This document shows positions 1 to 5,964 of a DNA stretch of 12,307 nucleotides, one piece after another. The stretch lies in assembly GCA_023423415.1 (NCBI GenBank), contig JAFAFP010000111.1, positions 1-12,307 on the forward strand, written 5' to 3'. This stretch comes from Pseudomonadota bacterium (GTDB lineage: Bacteria > Pseudomonadota > Alphaproteobacteria > Rhizobiales > Xanthobacteraceae). A program made the position numbers and the translations under genes. Below the pieces are notes generated by a model. That model searched no databases and was not told the DNA's origin. It saw nothing but the letters and a program-made list of their open reading frames with translations. How positions within the stretch are numbered: the stretch's first letter is position 1; the number at the start of each line of letters is the position of its first letter.

Positions 1-1101
1 CTTGTAGACACGATAGAACTGCTTGGTGCGGAAGTGATTGTCCTTGGTCCATTCGATCGGACCGCCGCGCAGCCCTTTCAGATCGACCTTCAGGTTGGAC
101 ATCGATTCACGCAGCGACTCCGTCGTCGTCTTTGCGCCCGCGCCCTTCAATGCCGCCTCGATCACCATGCCGGCGATCCAGCCTTCGGTCATCTGCTCGG
201 GCGGATATTTGCTGCCGGCCTTCTTCGCGGCTTCGGCGATGACCTTCTGCTCCGGCAACTGATCGTCGAACAGCGCATTGGCGCCGACCACGAACAGCTT
301 CGGATCCTTGATGCGCTTGAGTTCGCCTTCGGCTTCGAGATGCGCCCAGGCAATGAAATCATCCTGCCAGCCGAGACGGCGCAGCGCTTCGAAGGTTCGC
401 ACTTCCGTCACCCATGGCGCCCACGAGAACACCCAGTTGGCGCCGGCATCCTTCAGCTTGGTGGCGAACGGCGTGTAATCCGGCGTCGGCGGCGGGATGA
501 CTTCGACGCCGAGCGCGGTCATGCCCATTTCCGGCGCGAGCTTGGCGGCGAATTCCATCTCACCACGCGACAGCGGAATCGCCATCGCCGAGAAGCCGAT
601 CTTGATCGGCGTGCTCTTGGCCTGCTCCTTTACGAACGTCAGCGCGGCGCGGCTGTCGTAATTTGCGGCATAGGCGGTGGTGCAGAATTGCAGCGGATCG
701 GCTGGCGGATAAACCTCCTTCGGGCAGACGCCGCTGGCGAACAGCAGCGGCGTTTTCGAATTGCGCGATTCCGCAACAACCGGCGCGTAGGTTGAGGAAA
801 GGCTCGCATTGATCAGAAGGATCGCGTTGTCCTGCGAGACCAGCTTCTTGGCATTGGCCACAGCCTTCGAGGGCTCGGCGGAATCGTCCTGAATGACGAG
901 TTTGATCGGCTTGCCGTTGACTCCGCCGCGCGCGTTGACGCCATCGAGATAGATGCGCAGTGCATCGACCGCGGGCGCATAGGTTGAGGCCGGTGGACCG
1001 GTCAGCGCGGCGGTGACGCCGATGACATAAGCATCCTGCCCCGATGCGGAGCCGGCGAGGCCAACAATGCCGGCCGCAGCCAGCGCGATCTTCAGTCGCA
1101 T
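1..1101 (-). CDS. Liv-type ABC transporter substrate-binding protein (C-terminus beyond window)
   Basis: Periplasmic ligand-binding component of a branched-chain-amino-acid-type (HAAT/Liv) ABC importer. The 367 visible residues begin with a signal peptide (MRLKIALAAAGIVGLAGSAS, cleavage near residue 21-22). The mature start AYVIGVTAALTGPPAS is the usual opening of periplasmic binding protein type I folds of this class, and GVNGKPIKLVIQDD near residues 60-73 fits the same family. The frame stays open to base 1; the family is usually 380-410 residues, so only a short tail is missing. The start is fixed by a strong AAGGGAGG (complement of 1110-1117) eight bases upstream. It lies 73 bases downstream of the acyl-CoA synthetase on the same strand, so the two are probably co-transcribed; permease and ATPase genes may follow outside the window. 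Many family members bind aromatic acids, amides or other non-amino-acid ligands, so the ligand is unknown. Family sure, substrate not. Confidence 0.93.
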   Translation of the reverse strand, partial: MRLKIALAAAGIVGLAGSASGQDAYVIGVTAALTGPPASTYAPAVDALRIYLDGVNARGGVNGKPIKLVIQDDSAEPSKAVANAKKLVSQDNAILLINASLSSTYAPVVAESRNSKTPLLFASGVCPKEVYPPADPLQFCTTAYAANYDSRAALTFVKEQAKSTPIKIGFSAMAIPLSRGEMEFAAKLAPEMGMTALGVEVIPPPTPDYTPFATKLKDAGANWVFSWAPWVTEVRTFEALRRLGWQDDFIAWAHLEAEGELKRIKDPKLFVVGANALFDDQLPEQKVIAEAAKKAGSKYPPEQMTEGWIAGMVIEAALKGAGAKTTTESLRESMSNLKVDLKGLRGGPIEWTKDNHFRTKQFYRVYK

Positions 1102-1174
1102 CAGATGTTCCTCCCTTGATTGCTGTTGTCGCAATTCATTTCGGTTCTATTTGCGGACTTATTATTCGTGGACT
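1102..1174 (-). other. intergenic spacer between synthetase and binding-protein genes
   Basis: This 73-base spacer is richer in A and T than its surroundings and holds the strong ribosome binding site of the binding-protein gene. The octamer GGACTTAT/GGACTTTAT occurs twice about 16 bases apart on the plus strand. I see neither a convincing -35/-10 pair nor a terminator hairpin, which fits read-through from the synthetase gene. Confidence 0.5.
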
Positions 1175-3076
1175 TTATACCCGAAGCGTATCACCGACCT
1201 CCGCAGCCAGCACACGGCTTTCGCTTTCATCATACATGTCTTCGACCAGCGCCTTGAAGCGATCATACATCAGGTTGCGCTTCACCTTGCGGGTCGGTGT
1301 CACCGGTTCGCCATCCTGTTCGGGATCGAGCTCCTTCGGCAGGATGCGGAATGTCTTGATCTGTTCGACACGCGCGAATTCGTTGTTGGCCTTGTCGATC
1401 TCGGACTTGATGAGATTGGCGACGGCCGCGTTCTGCACGAGGCTGGTGAAGCCGGTGTAGTTCACGTTGTTGGCGCGGGCCCAGTCGGCGACGGAATCGA
1501 AATCGATTTCGATGAGTGCCGTGAGATATTTGCGGCCCTGTCCGAACACGATCGCTTCGCCGATATAGGGGCTGGCGCGCAGCGTGTTCTCGATCGAGGA
1601 CGGCGAGATGGTCTTGCCGCCGGCCGTGACGATGAAGTCGCGGGCGCGATCGATCAGACGCAGGTTGCCGTCCTTCCATTCGCCGACATCGCCGGTATGC
1701 AGCCAGTCATCGCTGTCGACGATTTCGCGGGTGGCGTCGGGCTTTTCCCAATAGCCTTCGAACTGGTCCGGGCCCTTGACCAGGATCTGTCCGTCATTGT
1801 CGAGCCGCACCTGCCAGCCGTTGACGACGGTGCCGACATTGCCGGGCCGGGAAAAGCATTGCGCCTGGCCGCTGATGAAGGAGCCGCCGGTTTCTGTCTG
1901 GCCATAGGCCTCGACCAGATTGACGCCCCAGATCTGCCAGAGCGCGGCAGTTTCCTGCGGCAGCGGCGCGGCGCCGGAAATCGCCAGCTCCAGCTTGTCG
2001 AGGCCGAGCTTGTTGAGCACGCGGCCGAAGGCGATGCCGCGCGCAACGCCATTCATCATGCCGGTCGCAGCGCCGGTCTTGCCGGCCCAGCGGCGGCGGG
2101 CCGAGGCGCGGCCGATCTTCATCGCGGTGTTGTAGACCGCGCGCTTGACCGGCGATGTGGTGGTGAGGCCCACAAGGATCTGCGAGGCGAATTTCTGCAT
2201 GTAGCGCGGCACGGTGAAGAGGGCGGTCGGCGCCACTTCGAACATCGTCTGCATCAGGTCATCGACGTCTTCGCCGAAATGCGGGACGAGACGCGAGACC
2301 AGCGGCAAGGTGGTCGCGACATCGCGGCCGAAGATGTGGCACATCGGCAGGAACACGACCGTGCGGTGATCCTTGTCGCGCAATGTCGGGTAGTGATCGA
2401 CGATGGCATAGACGCCGGCAAGATGCTTGCCGTGCGAAATCAGCGCGCCCTTCGGATTGCCGGTGGTGCCGGATGTGTAGACGATGAAGGCGGGATCGCT
2501 GCCTTTCAGCGTCGATGTCATGTGCTCCAATGCGGTGACACAGGCACTGTCATCCTGCGACACCTCGCCAAGAATGTCAGACAGCGATTTCAGTTTCGGA
2601 TGGCTGTAATCGAACATCGCCGAATCGTCGATCACGACGATCCATTTCAGCGCCGGCAGCTTGTCCGCAACTTGCAGGATCTTGTCGACATATTCCTGAT
2701 CCTCGGCGATGAAGATCGAAGCGCCGCCATCGGTCATCTGGTATTCGACTTCCGACACCGATGCGGTGGGATAGATGCCGTAGACGATCGCCCCGGCGGC
2801 TTGCGCCGCCATGTCGCAGATCATCCATTCCTCGCAGGCGTCACCCATGATCGCGACGCGATCGCCCTTGCTCAGACCGATTTTCTGCAAGGCGAGCGCG
2901 TGACGGCCGACAGACGCGGCATAGTCGCGCCAGTTGCGTTCGCGATAGAGGCCAAGCGTCTTGGCGCGATAGGCGACAGCATCCGGCTTTTGCCGCGCAT
3001 GCTCGGCGATCAGCCCCGGCGCGGTCTTGCCGCGCAGGCTCGCAAAGATCGCCGGTTGCGCCGCGGTCTGCGTCAT
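1175..3076 (-). CDS. AMP-forming acyl-CoA synthetase, long-chain FadD15/FAA1-like (COG1022 type)
   Basis: Cytoplasmic ANL-superfamily ligase of 633 residues that activates a carboxylic acid to its acyl-AMP and then acyl-CoA. The phosphate-binding loop YTSGTTGNPKG is at residues 200-210. The adenine/Mg motif EAYGQTETGG begins at 389. The ribose-binding Asp of LHTGDVGEW is at 463, followed by the hinge stretch LIDRARDFIVTAGGK. The C-terminal TPTRKVKRNL carries the probable catalytic Lys (597 or 599). Length and the long insert between motifs match the eukaryote-like long-chain synthetases, but in alphaproteobacteria such genes often sit beside Liv transporters and may act on aromatic or branched acids. 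An in-frame TAG two codons upstream forces the start near 3076, yet no Shine-Dalgarno precedes that ATG. The good site lies 77 bases upstream at a mini-ORF that ends 6 bases before this start, suggesting translational coupling. It lies downstream of tetR on the same strand. Function sure at family level, substrate unknown. Confidence 0.95.
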   Translation of the reverse strand: MTQTAAQPAIFASLRGKTAPGLIAEHARQKPDAVAYRAKTLGLYRERNWRDYAASVGRHALALQKIGLSKGDRVAIMGDACEEWMICDMAAQAAGAIVYGIYPTASVSEVEYQMTDGGASIFIAEDQEYVDKILQVADKLPALKWIVVIDDSAMFDYSHPKLKSLSDILGEVSQDDSACVTALEHMTSTLKGSDPAFIVYTSGTTGNPKGALISHGKHLAGVYAIVDHYPTLRDKDHRTVVFLPMCHIFGRDVATTLPLVSRLVPHFGEDVDDLMQTMFEVAPTALFTVPRYMQKFASQILVGLTTTSPVKRAVYNTAMKIGRASARRRWAGKTGAATGMMNGVARGIAFGRVLNKLGLDKLELAISGAAPLPQETAALWQIWGVNLVEAYGQTETGGSFISGQAQCFSRPGNVGTVVNGWQVRLDNDGQILVKGPDQFEGYWEKPDATREIVDSDDWLHTGDVGEWKDGNLRLIDRARDFIVTAGGKTISPSSIENTLRASPYIGEAIVFGQGRKYLTALIEIDFDSVADWARANNVNYTGFTSLVQNAAVANLIKSEIDKANNEFARVEQIKTFRILPKELDPEQDGEPVTPTRKVKRNLMYDRFKALVEDMYDESESRVLAAEVGDTLRV

Positions 3077-3082
3077 GGCGCG

Positions 3083-3142
3083 CTATGCCACGAACGAAAG
3101 CCGCAAATCGCCGACCAGTAAATCGCCGACCATTTGTGTCAT
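3083..3142 (-). CDS. putative 19-residue leader ORF upstream of the acyl-CoA synthetase
   Basis: A short ORF (begins MTQMVGDLLVGD, ends SFVA) starts 10 bases after GGGAGG (complement of 3153-3158), the only good ribosome binding site in front of the synthetase. It ends at TAG six bases before the synthetase ATG and in the same reading frame, so the stop is all that separates the two proteins. The repeated VGDL comes from a 15-bp tandem repeat. Possible readings are a coupling or leader peptide, or an N-terminal extension of the synthetase lost by a nonsense mutation. Not recognised as a known leader; its translation is inferred from the ribosome binding site only. Confidence 0.4.
   Translation of the reverse strand: MTQMVGDLLVGDLRLSFVA
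3103..3132 (-). repeat. two-copy 15-bp tandem repeat inside the mini-ORF
   Basis: On the plus strand the copies are GCAAATCGCCGACCA (3103-3117) and GTAAATCGCCGACCA (3118-3132), 14 of 15 bases identical and directly abutting. As 15 is a multiple of three the duplication keeps frame and doubles a GDLxVGDL-like peptide unit. Confidence 0.85.
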
Positions 3143-3152
3143 GTCGCAGCAT

Positions 3153-3158
3153 CCTCCC
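3153..3158 (-). promoter_or_regulatory. Shine-Dalgarno GGGAGG of the leader ORF
   Basis: GGGAGG on the minus strand sits 10 bases before the mini-ORF ATG at 3142 and 77 bases before the synthetase ATG at 3076. It is far too distant to serve the synthetase directly, so it decides in favour of translation starting at the mini-ORF. Confidence 0.6.
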
Positions 3159-3168
3159 GAATGAGCGT

Positions 3169-3209
3169 GGCGGGTTGCGAAGCATCCCGCCGCTGGCCGG
3201 TTGTCCGGC
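3169..3209 (-). other. two consecutive hairpins in the transcript leader of the synthetase
   Basis: Hairpin one is GCCGG/CCGGC with a four-base loop (3196-3209). Hairpin two (3169-3191) pairs GGCGGG with CCCGCC, has one A-A mismatch, then pairs TGC with GCA around a three-base loop. Both would lie in RNA between the proposed start site near 3216 and the mini-ORF ribosome binding site. No U-run follows, so an intrinsic terminator is not obvious; they could mark the tetR transcript end, stabilise the leader, or take part in attenuation. Confidence 0.5.
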
Positions 3210-3222
3210 TCATTGTCCATCC

Positions 3223-3251
3223 ATTTCAACAACGGAAATTCTATAGGTCAA
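3223..3251 (-). promoter_or_regulatory. candidate sigma70 promoter for the synthetase/binding-protein operon
   Basis: On the minus strand TTGACC (3251-3246) and TGAAAT (3228-3223) are 17 bases apart, with 5/6 and 4/6 matches to the sigma70 boxes. The -35 overlaps an operator half-site and sits at the tetR stop codon. The predicted start near 3216 would give a leader of about 75 bases before the mini-ORF. Confidence 0.45.
3240..3251. promoter_or_regulatory. candidate second TetR operator (one good half-site)
   Basis: TCTATAGG (3240-3247) equals one full half of the 16-bp palindrome found before tetR, and on the minus strand CCTATAGAAT is shared for 10 bases. The other half is poorly conserved (about 4 of 8). 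It overlaps the -35 of the proposed promoter, the expected place for a repressor. Confidence 0.45.
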
Positions 3252-3995
3252 TCAAATTTTTCGCTTGCGCGGGCGGGTTTGCCGCGACTTTGCGGCTTGC
3301 GCATCCGCCGGTTGATCGATCCCGCCGAGAACGAACCGAATGAATTCGCCGCCGATCCGCTCGATTGAGACCTGTTCGCGCGCATACCAGGCGGCGCATC
3401 CATTGACCACGGAGAGAATGGACAGTGTCGCAAGGCGCGTATCCATGTCGCTGCGGAATTCGCCGCTGCGCTGTCCGTCCTTGAGAACGCCTTCAAACAC
3501 CGCTTCGACGCCGCGCGATCCCTTACCCACCTTGCGGCGGCTGTGGGCCGGCAGGAACTGGCGCTGGGTGAGGAACACCTTGACGAAATTACCGCGATCC
3601 AGAAGCGGCGAAATATGCGCGCGGATCAAGCCTGACAGCCGTTCCGTGGCTGTGCCGGGGCCGCTGGCGATCGCTTTGGCGGTTTCGAAAAAGCCTTCGA
3701 CGCCACGCATGCAGACCAGTTCCAGCGCCACCTCCTTGGACGGAAAATAGTAGTAAAGGCTGGCCTGGCGGATGTTCAAGACGTCGGCAATGTCCTGTGT
3801 CGTGGCGCCGTGATAGCCGCGTTCGGCGAACACCTGCGCGGCGGCTTCGATGATTTCGCCGGATCGACGATGGGTGCTGCGTTTCTTCGCGTCATTGCCG
3901 GACGATGGCGGCAGCGGACGCGCGACCGGCTCGCGCCGCGGCGCGCTCCGCCGGGCGGGGCTTGCATCCTGGGAGGCAGACGATCTAGATTTCAT
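3252..3995 (-). CDS. TetR/AcrR-family transcriptional regulator
   Basis: A 247-residue DNA-binding regulator, probably a ligand-released repressor. The TetR N-terminal helix-turn-helix spans about residues 47-93 (EIIEAAAQVFAERGYHGATT, then DIADVLNIRQASLYYYFPSK), with the recognition helix around 75-83. The rest is the helical ligand and dimer domain, ending in a basic tail (RPRKRKI). A 45-residue Ser/Pro/Arg-rich stretch precedes the helix-turn-helix, longer than usual for the family; no other ATG lies between it and the domain. The ATG has no Shine-Dalgarno and touches the 16-bp palindrome, so the message may be nearly leaderless and autoregulated. Co-directional with the synthetase and divergent from the methyltransferase, it is the obvious local regulator of both. 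TetR proteins beside acyl-CoA synthetase genes often sense acyl-CoAs; the ligand here is inference. Confidence 0.93.
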   Translation of the reverse strand: MKSRSSASQDASPARRSAPRREPVARPLPPSSGNDAKKRSTHRRSGEIIEAAAQVFAERGYHGATTQDIADVLNIRQASLYYYFPSKEVALELVCMRGVEGFFETAKAIASGPGTATERLSGLIRAHISPLLDRGNFVKVFLTQRQFLPAHSRRKVGKGSRGVEAVFEGVLKDGQRSGEFRSDMDTRLATLSILSVVNGCAAWYAREQVSIERIGGEFIRFVLGGIDQPADAQAAKSRQTRPRKRKI

Positions 3996-4010
3996 CTATA
4001 GGCCTATAGA
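3995..4010. promoter_or_regulatory. perfect 16-bp palindromic operator between tetR and the methyltransferase
   Basis: TCTATAGGCCTATAGA is identical to its reverse complement over all 16 bases. It begins at the first base of the tetR start codon and ends 26 bases before the methyltransferase ATG. The gap between the two start codons is only 41 bases, so a bound protein would block both. TAGAAT (4007-4012) inside it could be a plus-strand -10 box, giving a short leader that holds the ribosome binding site at 4024. No good -35 accompanies it. Confidence 0.7.
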
Positions 4011-4023
4011 ATGAAACGTATCC

Positions 4024-4029
4024 GGGGAG
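4024..4029 (+). promoter_or_regulatory. Shine-Dalgarno deciding the methyltransferase start
   Basis: GGGGAG ends one base before the ATG at 4031 but seven bases before the ATG at 4037. The second spacing is normal and the first is too short, so translation most likely begins at 4037 (MTQKPQ). Confidence 0.65.
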
Positions 4030-4036
4030 AATGCCC

Positions 4037-5152
4037 ATGACACAGAAGCCGCAAGGCCGCCCTCCATTCCGCGCCGACCATGTCGGGAGCCTGCTGCGTC
4101 CGCCGGTGTTGCGGCAGGCGTTCAAGGATCACATGGGCCAGCGCATCGATGACGCGCAGTTCACGGCGATACAGGATCAGTGTATCCGCGACGTCGTCAA
4201 GATGCAGGAAGAGGTCGGCCTGAAGGTTGCGAACGACGGCGAATTCCGTCGTGGCTCCTACTGGGGCCGGTTCGTGGAGCGGATCGACGGCTTTGCGATC
4301 AAGGACGCGATCTTCATCTTCCGTGACGATCACGGCCATGAGGTCAAGTTCACTGCGCCCTATGCCAACGGCAAGCTGCAACGCACCAAGCCGCTGGCGC
4401 TGGATGAATACGAGTTCCTGCGCGGCATTACGAAGAACACGGCGAAGATCACCTTGCCGGCGCCGTCCACCATGCACTTCTACCGGGCGACCGATTTTGC
4501 CGACAAGTCGGCCTATGGCGATGTGAAAAGCTTCTTCGCCGATCTGACACGCATCTTCCGCGAGGAGATCGCCGATCTTGTGAAAGCGGGCTGCAAGTAT
4601 ATCCAGCTCGATGAAGTGGCGATTGCGCTCCTGTGCGATCCGACGATCCGTCAGCAGGTCGAAGCCTCCGGTATGAAGCCGGACGAACTGGTCGATCTCT
4701 ATATCGAGAGCATCAACGATTCCGTTGCCGGTGCGCCGGACGATGTGATCTTCGGCGTGCATATGTGCCGCGGCAATTTCAAGGGGCACTATCTCGCGGC
4801 GGGCGGCTATGAATCTGTCGCCGAGCGCTTCTTCACGCAGACCAAGGTCAATCACTTCCTCTTGGAATACGACACGCAGCGCGCGGGTGATTTCAAGCCG
4901 CTGCGGTTCGTGAAGGGCAAGGGCGTGGTGCTGGGCCTGATCAGCAGCAAGACGCCGGTGCTGGAATCGCTCGACGATCTGAAGCGCCGCACAGAAGAGG
5001 CGACGCAGTATATCGATCTCGACCGCCTGGCGATCTCGCCGCAATGCGGCTTCGCCTCGACCGTTGCCGGCAATCCGGTGACGGAGGCGGATCAGCGCAA
5101 GAAGCTGGAGCTTGAGGTGCGCGCGGCGCAGGACATCTGGGGTACGGCGTAA
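4037..5152 (+). CDS. free-standing cobalamin-independent methionine synthase-type methyltransferase (MetE C-terminal domain)
   Basis: A 371-residue single-domain member of the MetE C-terminal family (COG0620, similar in layout to Bacillus YxjG/YxjH). Characterised family members transfer a methyl group to a zinc-bound thiol such as homocysteine. It opens with FRADHVGSLLRPP, then NDGEFRRGSYWGRF and IQLDEVAIALL. The four zinc ligands of MetE can be matched: His242 and Cys244 (GVHMCRGN), Glu277 (LLEYDTQ) and Cys337 (SPQCGFAS). The N-terminal half of full-length MetE (about 750 residues) is absent, so the methyl donor need not be polyglutamyl methyltetrahydrofolate. It is divergent from tetR across a shared palindrome and ends at a hairpin terminator. 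Placement beside a CoA ligase and transporter suggests a role in the same catabolic unit, perhaps methyl-group handling, but that is inference. Start at 4037 chosen from ribosome binding site spacing. Confidence 0.9.
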   Translation: MTQKPQGRPPFRADHVGSLLRPPVLRQAFKDHMGQRIDDAQFTAIQDQCIRDVVKMQEEVGLKVANDGEFRRGSYWGRFVERIDGFAIKDAIFIFRDDHGHEVKFTAPYANGKLQRTKPLALDEYEFLRGITKNTAKITLPAPSTMHFYRATDFADKSAYGDVKSFFADLTRIFREEIADLVKAGCKYIQLDEVAIALLCDPTIRQQVEASGMKPDELVDLYIESINDSVAGAPDDVIFGVHMCRGNFKGHYLAAGGYESVAERFFTQTKVNHFLLEYDTQRAGDFKPLRFVKGKGVVLGLISSKTPVLESLDDLKRRTEEATQYIDLDRLAISPQCGFASTVAGNPVTEADQRKKLELEVRAAQDIWGTA

Positions 5153-5180
5153 CGCCGATGTGCAAACGCTGATATGCATG

Positions 5181-5206
5181 TGTGGCCGGGCATCTGCCTG
5201 GCCACA
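5181..5206. terminator. bidirectional hairpin terminator between convergent genes
   Basis: TGTGGCC pairs with GGCCACA (7 bp), followed inward by a G-T wobble and GGCA/TGCC around a tiny loop. It lies 28 bases after the methyltransferase stop and 31 bases after the flavoprotein stop, the right place to end both transcripts. There is only TTA rather than a long T-run after it, so efficiency is uncertain. Confidence 0.6.
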
Positions 5207-5237
5207 TTACCCCAATGTCGTCACCACGGCGTTTCCT

Positions 5238-5849
5238 TCACCAGAGCGTTTCCTTGGCGCGCTGTGGCCACGCCTTGTCGTATTCCTCGCCGCCGACCCG
5301 GTTGGCGGTCATTGCCGCGAGGATCTGCCCGGCGCTCGGCAACGATTTCGGATCGACATGCTTGTCCGGATTCCACAGGTCGGATCGGACGATGGCCCGT
5401 GCGCACTGGAAATAGACCTGCTTCACATCGACAATCAGCACGCTGCGCGGCAGCTTGCCGTCCATCCTGAAACTTTCGAGCAGCGACGGGGCGATGGAGA
5501 TACGTGCCTCGCCATTCACCCGCAGCGTTCCACCAAACCCCGGAATGGCGAACAGCAGCGCGACCCGCGGATCGTGCAGAACGTTGCGCAGGGAATCGAT
5601 GCGGTTGTTGCCGCGCCGGTCCGGCAGCATCAGGGTCCTGTGGTCGGCGATCCGCACGAAGCCGGGAAGGTCGCCGCGCGGCGAACAATCGAGCCGGCCC
5701 GAACCCGCGGTGGCGAGCACGGCAAACGGAGAGGCTTCGATATAAGCCCTGTATTCCGGTGTGATCCTGTCGGCCTCCTTGACGATTGAGGCTTCGCCCG
5801 GCTGGCCGTAGATCGCTTCGAGCTGTTCGACGGATTCGACCAGGGTCAT
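5238..5849 (-). CDS. PPOX-type FMN-binding flavoprotein, MSMEG_1061-like family
   Basis: A 203-residue soluble protein of the pyridoxamine 5'-phosphate oxidase-like split-barrel fold, expected to bind FMN or a related flavin and act as an oxidoreductase of unknown substrate. Typical segments are SPFAVLATAGSGRLDCSPRG (residues 40-59), then LPDRRGNNRIDSL from 75 and LHDPRVALLFAIPG at 91-104, and TLRVNGEARI at 108-117. The C-terminal region carries the aromatic VYFQCARAIVRSDLW stretch seen in this subfamily. The ATG at 5849 is preceded by GGAG six bases upstream. The frame stays open as far as 6119, but the extra residues are Arg/Ser-rich and overlap the diguanylate cyclase gene, so the longer form is rejected. 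It lies 115 bases downstream of that gene on the same strand and converges on the methyltransferase. Family call is good; physiological role unknown. Confidence 0.88.
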   Translation of the reverse strand: MTLVESVEQLEAIYGQPGEASIVKEADRITPEYRAYIEASPFAVLATAGSGRLDCSPRGDLPGFVRIADHRTLMLPDRRGNNRIDSLRNVLHDPRVALLFAIPGFGGTLRVNGEARISIAPSLLESFRMDGKLPRSVLIVDVKQVYFQCARAIVRSDLWNPDKHVDPKSLPSAGQILAAMTANRVGGEEYDKAWPQRAKETLW

Positions 5850-5944
5850 GCCATGCTCCGCGGCTGGAGTTGTGGATCTGCGCCTACCACGTGCCTCGCC
5901 GTTGCGATACATCGTCCCGCGCATTGCTACGCTGCGGGAGGCGC

Positions 5945-5961
5945 TTCGCGAATGACGCGAA
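5945..5961 (-). other. short hairpin just after the diguanylate cyclase stop
   Basis: TTCGCG and CGCGAA form a 6-bp stem with a five-base loop, three bases past the TGA. There is no T-run. It could weakly end the upstream transcript or protect its 3' end. The rest of the 115-base gap to the flavoprotein shows no clear promoter. Confidence 0.3.
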
Positions 5962-5964
5962 CAG

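Noticed and set aside
34..795. 253-residue plus-strand ORF opposite the binding-protein gene
   Set aside because: The minus strand carries a coherent signal peptide and periplasmic-binding fold over the same bases.
1067..3121. 684-residue plus-strand ORF opposite the acyl-CoA synthetase
   Set aside because: It is the antisense of a clear synthetase with all family motifs; the product is a His/Arg/Asp-rich mirror typical of high-GC antisense frames.
2841..3185. 114-residue minus-strand ORF crossing the leader and the synthetase start
   Set aside because: It runs out of frame through the well-supported synthetase; its internal ATG directly abuts the GGGAGG with no spacer.
4031..4036. Methyltransferase start at 4031 (two residues longer)
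   Set aside because: The Shine-Dalgarno would be only one base away; the ATG at 4037 has seven-base spacing.
4004..5179. 391-residue minus-strand ORF opposite the methyltransferase
   Set aside because: Antisense shadow of a well-supported gene; composition is Arg/His/Leu-rich with no domain signature.
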